Shown piece after piece: positions 1 to 10,800 of a stretch of DNA of 64,000 nucleotides. Numbering within the stretch: position 1 is the first letter of the stretch; each line of letters opens with the position of its first letter. Source of the stretch: Apostichopus japonicus. Taxonomy: Eukaryota > Echinodermata > Holothuroidea > Aspidochirotida > Stichopodidae. Where the stretch lies: NCBI RefSeq assembly GCF_037975245.1, contig NC_092579.1, positions 15,696,178 through 15,760,177 on the forward strand. Reading direction: 5' to 3'. A program made the translations under genes and the position numbers. Below the pieces are notes generated by a model. That model was not told the origin of the DNA. It saw only the letters and a program-made list of their open reading frames with translations, and did not search any database.

Positions 1-257
1 CTCATAATATATATATATATATATATTCGTCCCTGGCTGAATTTGGGAAGTCCCCAATTATAACACTCTTCCCTGACTGAATGCAGAGATGGAGGCCAAC
101 CCCCCCAACCTTCCCCTCCCTCCCTCCCTTTTGCACATGCCTCTAACTGTATCAGAAAAGTCTCCAAACATGGCATTCCACTTTAATTATTGTCAAAGTA
201 CCTCACGAAAGAAGAACATTACAACAGTATAAAGAAGAAAATATGGATGAGAAATGT
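1..257. other. Window edge, downstream of MRPS34; low-complexity DNA
   Basis: The first 27 bases include an AT dinucleotide run. The rest is non-coding, with C-rich patches around 100-130. Phrases such as 'ccctgactgaat' near 72 recur near 1014 and 17374 and may belong to a dispersed repeat. No gene is seen. Confidence 0.5.
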
Positions 258-263
258 TTTATT
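258..263 (-). terminator. Candidate polyadenylation signal of MRPS34
   Basis: The plus strand reads tttatt, so the minus strand has a canonical AATAAA about 60 bases after the MRPS34 stop codon. The position and strand suit the 3' end of that gene. No transcript evidence is available from sequence alone. Confidence 0.55.
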
Positions 264-323
264 GTTTTTATCAATTTATCTGGTCTTAACGAAATCGGTG
301 AAAATTAAACTTCTTTCATGATG

Positions 324-2801
324 CTAATTCTCCTCTTTTTGCATCGACTTCCATATATCTTCCCAATCCCATTTCTTGATTGGTTTCTTGAAATCTTCAA
401 GAAATTTGATAGTTTCTGTTAAATCACCCACATTGTCAATATCCACGTTCTCTTTTCCATAGTCTGAGATTGTATCGTCGTCTTCCATGAAGTAAATCTC
501 CGAGTCAAAGTCTTGGACGAGTCTCTTCGGTAGAGCTATCGGTTTGCTGACATCTTCTCCCTTGGCTTTCTTCTCTTGGTAAACCAATTCTTCCAGGAGT
601 GGTGGCATTCTCACATACTTTGGAACCTGCTTGAAGTCTTCTGCTTTAGGTGTGTAAGAGCAAAAGTCTTCTTCTTCACTTTTCCTGATAAGTTTCCATT
701 CATTCAAATGCCACTCTTTGATTTTCACCTCTAATCCATCTTTGCTGTACCCTTTGAATCATGAAGAAAATGAAACAAGAACCAAGAAAGAACATTCTTG
801 CGACAATTTTAGATGTTGGTTATTGGCCAGTGACATACAATGAGATACTTGTGCTCAGTAACATGCCCAGAATTTCCAAGTTGGTGAGGTAGGGTTGGGG
901 GTGGTGGGGAGGGGGGGGTTATGGGCAAACCCTAAATCTCCCAACTGATTTAGGTCAAGGCATGAACATTTATGACAGGACATATTTAGCCTGAGAAGTG
1001 GTCTACCTCTTTCCCGACTGAATTGAAACACCCACCAACAAAACATTCTTCCCCTGACTATCGGTGTGGCCATGGCCCATTGTCGAAAAAACATACTACA
1101 CACTGCTGTTGAAACATGACACAATCGCTGTCTCATAAATCTAGACAAGTTGTCTGATGATAATTGCTTGGTTTTGGCCAGTGACTCACAATTTGTCCAT
1201 GTGACGTTTTTGGTGTTAAATCAAATGAAAAGTTTAGTACTAACCATGTTCTTTAGAGTGAAAATTGCTAGGTAAAATAAATAGCATGTATGTCATTGAA
1301 GAAAAAAGAGGATATAGTTATCAATTACTTGATTCATTGTGCTAATAATTGCAAGCAGTTTTTGAAATGTGCTGTACCTTCCTAGAAGTCTTGAACCATG
1401 AATGACACTTGAGGAAAGATAAACCTGGACTTTTAAACATCAATGCAAGTAAATCCTCACTGTGATTTATAAGTTACACAAACAGCAAATTTACCTTTAA
1501 TAGTAGGGACTCCCCAAGCTTCACCATGATTGAGATTCTGGAATACAAAAAAGTAAATAGAAGGAAACATGAGTGCATGACCTATATTTAAACTGACCGT
1601 CACATGAACAGTGCTCACCAGAATGTCAACATGACAAATGCAACTTTAGTAGACAGGCTGGGTGATTGACTCATGGCTCCATTTACTTCACAAAAACAAC
1701 CATAAAAGTGCTAAAATTGGTTGTTTTGCAATGCAACAATTAGATCAGGTTTTAAAAGATCAACACAAATTTATGAGAATACTGTGGTGGGAAGTATGCA
1801 GTACCATACATAACAATGAAGACAATTTTCAATTTCCTTATTCCAGTATAAATTATAAAATTTATAAAAAGGACACATAAAAAAAAATGATACATAAGAG
1901 ACGTAAAAATGTAAAATCATGAAAGCATGAACAATAAAAGAAATAAGATGGAGGATTAGAAGTTTTAAAGATTAAAAGGATTATAACAGAGTTTCTAAGA
2001 ACCCATTTTGAATATAAATGGCTGCTCTGTAGATAAGGTGGCATACTCCTATTAGAGTCTATATCCATCTGCTCGATTGTTCTCATGTTTCAGGAAAAGT
2101 GCCAAAAAGCAGCAGGAGAACATCTTTTGTGACCTGTTATCAATCATAATCTAGTTTTTTGTGGCTTTCATGTTGAAGAGCATGAATGGAAGTACATGTG
2201 GTGAAAAAATTGGGTCAATTGAGGCAATTTTAGACCCCTTTAGGCTTCCCATGAGCAGCGTAGGAAATTTGTTTACCACTGAGTGAAGAGGTTTGTTTAC
2301 AAGTGACGAAAACTTCCGGCTCGGATAGCAAAAAATTTTCACGGTCATGGTACGGAAAATTGATGGTGACATGAAAGGCCAACTTGTCAGCTATCCGGTG
2401 ATGGGTAGCGTTAAGCTAGTGAAAACTTCTATCTAGACTTAGAGACCACATTACTTTTGTGATTTAGTGTGTAAGTCAATGGGGCTTTTAATGGGCGTAT
2501 GCTACCATAAACCACGCTACAGTAACTGAATGCTAGCTAGCCTAGTTAACGTAGAAAAATGGTTCAGGAGAGATGAGAAGTTTCTATCAAGAATGCTATG
2601 AATATGAGAATCAATCCTTACCTCTTTTGAACAATCCAGTTTCACCCGTGTAATTTTGTAGTAACTTGGTCGCTCTGGTGTGAAATGTTGCCATCGTCCT
2701 AATGTAACAATTCTTCCGACACCAAAGTTCGGCAGTTGATTCAAAATTTCGAAGAGATTCTTCCCCGTTTGCCAAACGTACCTTTTATTTGACACTGCCA
2801 T
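324..2801 (-). CDS. MRPS34: Mitochondrial ribosomal protein mS34 (MRPS34), complete, 3 exons
   Basis: A component of the small subunit of the mitochondrial ribosome. The three coding exons on the minus strand are 2801-2622, 1537-1495 and 751-324 (180, 43 and 428 nt), all with AG/GT borders and matching phases. They give 216 residues, against 218 in human. Exon 1 carries the family signature NFGVGRIVT and the YYKITRV segment. The 43-nt micro-exon encodes NLNHGEAWGVPTIK. Exon 3 carries the EWHLNEWKLIRKSEEEDF block and the PPLLEEL segment, which match human MRPS34 by memory. The start at 2801 is supported because the conserved WQTGKNLFEIL region begins ten residues later, as in insect proteins. 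The longer vertebrate N-terminus is absent, so an upstream exon cannot be excluded. It is head to head with PRPF31. Confidence 0.93.
752..1494 (-). other. MRPS34 intron 2; possible dispersed repeat, no gene
   Basis: This intron has G-rich tracts around 893-918 and the phrases 'cagaatttccaag' (868) and 'ccgactgaa' (1014), which also occur near 17260 and 17375. The 97-codon reading on the minus strand at 855-1148 is low-complexity and is not supported as a gene. Confidence 0.5.
1538..2621 (-). other. MRPS34 intron 1; nothing recognised
   Basis: AT-rich intronic DNA between the first and second coding exons. I see no conserved coding segment, RNA gene or clear repeat in it. Confidence 0.6.
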
Positions 2802-4899
2802 ATGGCAAAGTTTTCACAAATGTTTTCTTAATCAAATTAGAGTATCTTCAGACATGTAACTAGGCTGATTATGAACGCTAATCTCACTCGATAAGTGCAA
2901 GTGCAGTGTTGTGTACATTCACGCTATACTCGTGAGGGTGGTAGAATGGTACAAAATCAAGATCTAGTCGGTACATTCGACCAAGATGAACTAAACTTTA
3001 GTAAGGGCTAGCCCTGTCGTTCCGCCTTAAGCATTTCATTTACTATACAAATACGCAAAAAATGCAAGTGATTGGAAAGGATTAGTTAGGAATGAAGAAG
3101 GAAAACTGCGCAATAATAAGTTGAAATTTTTGTGTCTAGAAACGGCGTTCCATGCCAAATATTTTTCTCAATCTCATATTGCTTTTGTGACCATTGTCCT
3201 AACTTGAATTTAGCGTTTTACAATCTAAACGCAGATGTTGAATCGTAACGGCGACGTCTATCCCACGCTCTTCTTTCCACCGTAAAGGATAGAAATTCCA
3301 CGTATGTAGAATACAGTTTCAGACTAATTTTTCTCTTAAGAAGGGCAAGGCTACACGTTACATTTGGCTTGTGGAATTATATCATCCATGTCATGTAAGA
3401 ACAGATCGTCACATAGACACAAACGCAGTCAGTAAAGTTACTGGACTACGTTTACTTCATTGGTATCAGTTTCGCGAGTGCGGACGAAGTTGTCCACTGC
3501 TATTGTGCAAATGCAATGTTACACGGCATTAGCTGCATTGTGCATTCCAATATTCATCGAATGCTGGGCTACCCATAAACGGACTTCTATTTTCTCTTAA
3601 TCGTAGTATACACCATGAATGTTAGTGAGTGAATGGGGCTTAACATGAACACACTGGAATTTCCCCTTCAAAATATTGTAATGAGATGATCATTCCGTGT
3701 TGGTGGGGGGGGGGGGGTGGAAGTTGATGTCTACAAATAATTGGTTGTGGCTGAATTTGACCCCAAAAAAAGAGTAGTTAATAAAACAATGTTCCAAATG
3801 TGAATTAAATTGAGACAACTTCAAAGTTCAAGGTGTGGATCATCAGTCACTCCAATTTTTGGTTTATTTGATTTAAATATTTATTATTGTTGAACTTTTT
3901 TATTTTAAGAATCTATAGCAAAGCATTCAACTCCTAACAGTAACACACTTATGTCTTTATGGTTAATATAAAGTTATTCAATCATGTATGAGAACTTTCT
4001 ACTGTTAAAATAATGTATCATTGCACACCTCTATTTTGTATGATAAGACAGCAGTTCAGGATACTGTAGTTTTGTGTAGTTTTCATTCATTATGCAGTTA
4101 CTTACTTAACTCAAATTCCATTTCTTTATTGCGGTTTTTATTTTAAGAGCCAAACATAACATCCTGACATATTTTAAATGTAAAATGTTAGTAGTAACAG
4201 ATTTTCACACAATTTGAGTCATACTGTATTTTGTGGTTCTCATTTTACTTCACATCATGCAGTACCTATTACCTACAGTAAGTTTTGGTTAAAATAAATG
4301 GAAGAAATTCTTCCCGCACAATATGGGACTGAGTCCACATTTTAAGGATAGACTATTGAGGGACTAATATTGGTATCAAAACTGTTGATAGGAAGGGTTG
4401 ATGACATTGTGAAACTGTTGTTTACTTCAGTCTGGACAGAAGGTAGACTTAGAATGGCAGTAATATCATTTTCTTTCCATGTTTACAAAGATCTGCCAAC
4501 TTGATCACATATTCAATGTCTTTTCGTATCTCTGAGTTTATGCTGAAGTCCTGCTGTCTGAGATCTTTCGAAATAAACTTCAGAGGTTGCTGTACTTTCT
4601 GAAAACACCATATAGAGTAATCCCAAGATATGTTTGAAATTTACAAGCTACTGTTGTAGACTTACTGCAGTCTATAAAATTAGTGTCAAGGAGTTTAGGT
4701 AGTATAGAATTTGGAAGTTAACCAATTTTCTTTGTAATGAAGCAATCTTTAACTTTATGATGAGCAAATGTGCATTACATACTGTACATGTATAAAAGTT
4801 ACATCTCCAATCATCTGTTACATAATAAACAACTAATTCTTTACAACATATGTATCATAGAATCTTTAATCTGAGGGGAAGCAGAAGCAGAGAAAGACC
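2802..4899. promoter_or_regulatory. Divergent intergenic region between MRPS34 and PRPF31
   Basis: The two start codons face away from each other across about 2.1 kb, so both promoters must lie here or in 5' introns here. The first 750 bases (roughly 2880-3560) contain noticeably more CpG than the AT-rich remainder and are the likeliest promoter core. There is an 11-G run near 3706. No TATA box convinced me. An 'atcatag' at 4854-4860 just before the PRPF31 start could be a splice acceptor, which would put the PRPF31 transcription start further upstream. Confidence 0.45.
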
Positions 4900-7800
4900 A
4901 TGTCTCTGGCCGATGAGTTATTGGCTGATCTAGAGGAGATGGCAGAAGGAGGGGATCATTTGGAAGATGCAGAAATGAATGATATTGAGGATGTGGAGGA
5001 AGCAGGAATGGTGGTGGAATCAAAAGTACCATCAGTCCGAAAGATTGCAAAATTGAGAGACAGTGACGAGGTATGTACATAAACCTCCCAATAGTAATGT
5101 TAAGGATAACATCAGCTGTAATTTGTTTGTGTTGGGTCTGTGGTGTTTTGTTATTTAGTTGCCTTTGAGTTGAGATTGTAAATTTCTATTAGAATAATGA
5201 AAAATTAATGAACTTTATTATTTAAAGCATCAAATTTTTAATTAATACTTCTTCATGTTCTCAAAAGCAAGTGTTGAAGAACAAAGCGCAGAATTGAACA
5301 TGCATCATGTTTGTCTTTAAAAATTACCACAAGAATTAACAGAACGTTATATTAAGTGCATTTTAAAGACGTTCTGTCGTTTGAAAAGTTTTCTGTCTAT
5401 GATAAGCTTAATATTTTGAAATGATCTTGACCAGTCAGTCTGATATTGCTGCATTTTCATATCAAAGAATTTTACCAAAAATCAATTCAGAAAGTTGCCT
5501 TAATTGGTAAGAATCAATTTCAACTCATCCATCACTCGTTAATTTTTCCTTCTTTATAGCTGGCAGATGTAATGGTGAAAATTGATAAATACCAGAAGAA
5601 CCCTCAAACAGGACCCTTTGAAGGTAAGAAACTGTAAGACACAAAACAAAAAAGCGTAAACAAATATACACAAAGGGGCAGACCACAGGAGCCCCAATTC
5701 ATTTGCCACTATTAAAAGGATTGTCTGGTGGCCCAAAGAAGTTACCTTAAAAAATAGTAAATAATTTTCCAAACATGTTGTCAAAGTATGAGAACGCTAA
5801 TGTTGCGTTTGACAGAGAAACGATTTTTTAATCGTTATGGATAGACATTTCAAATATGATTTGAACAGTACAATACGTGACGTCAGCTCTGCCATAGCAG
5901 ATTGCGTCATAACCCACCCTCCGCACAGTACCTATACGGTAATCACAACAAAAACAGCGTTTGTATACAGATAAATTTCTTCCTTAATTTCCGGTGAAAT
6001 TTCTTAAAAATTAGATATGTTTTCAAAAACTCCTTAAGCCGCCATGTACTTGAGCGGTGGTTCCGTGGTCTTTGAGTAACAGAAGGTAAATTTTAACAGC
6101 AGACTCTGAGTTGTTCAGGCTATACATCGCGCTATCCAGCTCTAACGCGAAAATGTTCGCATGTAGGCTGTACTCAAACGTTGACAATCGGACAGTTCTG
6201 CGAAGCCTAAGCTTCTCAGTGCTATATTCTGCTCTGACAACGATTCGATCAATTTCTTCAATAATTTCCGGTGAAATTTCTTATAAACTAGATATGATTT
6301 AAAAAACTCCTTAAGCCGCGATATATGTAGTAGATCGGTGGTTTCGTGGTCTTTGTGGAACACAAGATAAGTTTTAACAGCAGGCTCTTCGTTGTTTATA
6401 CATCGCGGTATCCAGCTCCAGCGCGAAGAATGTTCGCGTGTATAGGCTACTCCTAACGTTTACAATCGGACAGTTCTGCGATGACATCGATCCCGCCAAG
6501 TTTCATCTTTCGGTTTAACGAATACTTTACAAGGTTCCTTTTACTGTTAATTTGATCCGTGAATTTTATTTCAGCGATTTCGAAGAACAGTTTATGAACT
6601 GTGGTTTGAGTGTGAGTGTACTATGTGTAAGGCTATACAAGTACACCAACTGAGCATCGTAATATATACATTCGCGAGTATGTACGTTATATATATATAT
6701 GAGGCAATCCAATGTGCTTACACGTGAGTTAATTTGCTGCGGAATTGGGAGTGCTAACTTCAAGTCGCCTGTTTTGCCTATCTGCAAGCACTACGTCAAT
6801 CACCATATTGAAGCGTTCGAACAAACGGTACTTTTGGTGAGAAACTGGTGAATTTGAAAACCAGATTTCTACAAGAAGAAAACGTCGAATGGGGACAATT
6901 TTTACATGGTTAGAAAGAGAAAAATAATAACTGCAAGGACAATGTATCAAAATCTTCCACCAGACAATTCCTTTAATACACAGTGTGTGTAATAATATCA
7001 CAACCTGCATTAACAGTTGTTTCAATAAGTGTCATATAAACTTGTGCAGAGAAATTTATTTAATTTGAAATTATCCAAAAACAAGTTTAATTGAACTGAT
7101 CAGTGTAGTGCTGAATCACTTATGGTGGAAGATTGTAATCAAATTTAATGAAGATTCTCAGTGACTTTAACTACATCTCTTTATAAACCTACAATATGCT
7201 GTAAGAAAGACTTGGATGTCTTCTGAAACTGAAGATGATTATGAAAATGAGTCCACCATTTCAAGTAAAAGTTACTGTATATCCATGAACAACGTGTGTC
7301 AGTACCGGTCATTATGTTTTCTATTAATTCCTGTATTGTAACTACTAGTACTGATGTATGTCTACATATAGACCCATCATTATCAACCATTTCTGTGATC
7401 ATTTTGTTTTAGGGATGATGGAAGCCAATCCTGAGTACCAACTGATTGTACAAGCTAATAATCTTAGTGCTGAGATAGACAATGAAGTCAGTGAGTATTC
7501 TAAACCACCTCAACTTTGGAAAATACTGTTTTGCACTTTGTTGATGAAAAGAACAGTTTTTTTTCATGTTTGGACTCATCCAGGACCACATAAAGATTTT
7601 ATATCCAACAGGCTATTAAACGCACCAGAACGCTGAATTATCTGCATTGTGGTGCACAAAATTCCATGCTAGTAACGACAAATGGTTTGCTTTTGATGTA
7701 AACTTTCAAGAAATACTGTTTTATGTACTGTTAAAATATTATTGGTAGTTACTTTGTACAACAGTGGCTTCCTTCACAAATATGGCTGTAAGTCGCAGGG

Positions 7801-10800
7801 AAACAATTTGTTGAACAGCAATAATTAGGCATATGAAAGGCGGTAAATTTGTCGACTGGTCTCAAATATCATGCATGTTGATGCTATGTTGTAGAATAGT
7901 GTATAGACAATGTGTGATGTATTTATACGAGTACTGTAAGTAAATGATTTAAGCCTAACAGTTAAGCACAACTGTGTATTCATGTCAAAGCTGACCGTTT
8001 TATGCACAAGTTATTATTATTTGTCACCCACATTCAGTTCATGAATTGAGTTAAAACATTACTATGTCTCTTTTATTAAAAAAGTTACTATTTTGGTCAA
8101 TGTGTGTATATTTTACTTTTTTTTGAAGATATCATTATATTGTGCTGTTTGTAGCAATACCAATTCAATAAGAAGCAGCTGTATAAATGTTTTTTCTTTT
8201 CTCTGCTTTTCTTCAGATATTGTTCATAAATTTGTGCGAGACAACTATTCCAAAAAGTTTCCAGAGCTAGATTCCTTAGTACCAACTGCATTTGAGTATC
8301 TTAAAACTGTTAAGGTAAGCATTACATGTGTATAGCTATACCTTATACAAGTATCCCTCTGCTCAGGTATGATTAAAAGTCTTTGCTCTGACACAGTGAA
8401 AAATATCCCAAACCACCCCTCCCCCCCCTTCCCACAGTGCAAGGTGTAGTCGGGCGGTACCTAAAAAATTGAGGTTTATCAAGTCTAAACGTATACTATT
8501 CTAGACCCTTTAAAGAAAAAGAACTCTTTCAATGTAATAGCTCCTTGTTGAGCCAAAACACAATGTCTATCATTGCAAAGATTTCTTAATCATAATACTA
8601 CGGAACACTTAATCTGAATAATAAATTAAAAGATACTCTACTACAGTATTCAATCACTTGTAGAAAACACACAGAAACTGCTTGACAGTAAACTTCAGAA
8701 TGTGAACTGGAACTTGAACGGTGAATCTGTGAATTTCACTGTCAGAAATATTTCAGCATAAAAAGTTAAAACAAACAACAGAAACATGGCAACAGTGTCC
8801 CCCACCCTGGTTCCCCAACAAAGCATCCCCCCATTGTCTCCCCCCCCCTTGGTTCCCCAGCAACAATAACAATGACCTCTGTCACAGTGAAGTATCAGAC
8901 TGAGGTACTGTAAGTCTGTAATCCTTTCTTGTTTCATTTTTTATCAGGAATTAGGAAATGATTTATCTAAAGCCAAGAACAATGAGACTTTACAGGAGTT
9001 CCTGACCAATGCTGTGATAATGGTGGTGAGTGTATCAGCTTCCAATACAGCCGGATCCGAGCTCACGGCAGACGAGCTGAACACGATATTCGAAGCCTGT
9101 GACATGGTAAGCATAAAAGACAGTTTACAGGGGAGTGTGGAGAGTGAGCCCCACCAACAGGCTACACTTCATTATTGAAATTGTATTATTTAGGTTCACG
9201 GCAATATTCTGCATAAATCTGTCTACTTTGTTCTGCATGAGGTTACGCTTTAAATCTTTTCTTCTTTGATTGAAAAGTGAAAAATGAATGGTACTAAAAC
9301 CCTAATTATTGATATATAAAAAAAAAACAGTATTAGGAATACATGTGTTGGCAAGACAGATTAAATTTTTGTATTAAATCCTTTACCAGCTAGCTCACTG
9401 ATCTGTTATTATTGATATGAAACCTTTCTGTTTGTTTTTTTTTGGTGTGTGTAGGCCTTTGACCTTAATGATTACAAGTCAAAGATCTTGTCTTATGTGG
9501 AATCCAGAATGTCTTTCATTTCACCAAACTTATCGATTATAGTCGGCGCATCCACGGCAGCGAAGCTGATGGGTGAGTTTGAAAGTTTCTTCATCCAACC
9601 CGGAAAGAACTACGTCGACACATTTGTCACTTTATATCAAAACATTACATTTTGCTTTCTTTTCTTTCTCTTTTCTGTCTACTTTGTTCCAACTGTAGTT
9701 ATTTGTTCAGCACCACTGATTTGATAAATAAAAGAATTGAATGAATGAATATCCCAGTTATGGAGATTGTTTAAGAATAGAGTTGGATCTCAGCATCTTA
9801 TGCCGTTTACCATTGAAGCCTTTTGTACTCTTTTACGTTTTCTCTTAGTGATACTCTCTACCTCTCTGGAAATTGGTAATTGGCTGTTCTGCATTAACAT
9901 AATTTTGGTTTTGGTTTTCTGTTTCCATTATTATTATTTATTTTTTTTCTTGTCAAATTTATAAATCCTATTTTGCCCCCACATTATCCAAGAACAGATG
10001 ACCAACTTAGTAAATCATTTTTATAAGGTTTTCACTCACTGAAATCATTTCCTTGAAATAACCTTTTCTTACTTTTCAACTATCTTATCTTCAGGTGCAG
10101 CGGGAGGGGTCTCAAATTTATCCAAGATGCCCGCTTGTAACATCCTTGTTCTGGGTGCACAGAAGAAAACATTGTCTGGATTCTCTAGTGTAGCCACAAT
10201 GCCTCATACAGGTTATATATTTTACAGTGAATTGGTACAAGGGACACCTCCAGTAAGTACCATACAAACTAGACCATATTTTGCATAAATTACTGAAAGT
10301 ACTTAATATGGAATTAATGTCTGTTCCATAAATTCCTTGAAAAGATTTCTTCTCTGTAGTTTACATCAGGTGTCAAAATGTTATTAAGCTCAGTAGATTT
10401 TTTTTCTTTTTTTGGGGGGGTGGAGGGGGTGCAGTATGACCAACTTTAGTAAGTGAAATACTATAATATGAAGACAGTTTGATCCAACTGCCAGGTACTG
10501 ATATGGATGTACTTCAAGCCGCACTGTATTTATCTAATTGCTGTACAATTGACTTTTGACTTGTAATTATTTATGAAGTGACATCTGGTTTTTCTTGAAC
10601 CAGTGTTTGAGACTCTGTATCTGTAGTTTTATATCAAATTATAATCCTAAATTCAGATAATGAGTCTCTGATTTTAGTTGAATATTTTTAACTTAAACCA
10701 TCTCTATCCCTGGGACTGGTTTGAGTTGACACCTTTTTAAAGTTTTTTATACGTTACCCACCCTCCGTGATTGGTCATACTCTGACTGGTCATACTCTGG

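Noticed and set aside
855-1148. 97-codon frame on the minus strand
   Set aside because: Lies inside MRPS34 intron 2 and reads through G/C tracts; composition is that of a repeat.
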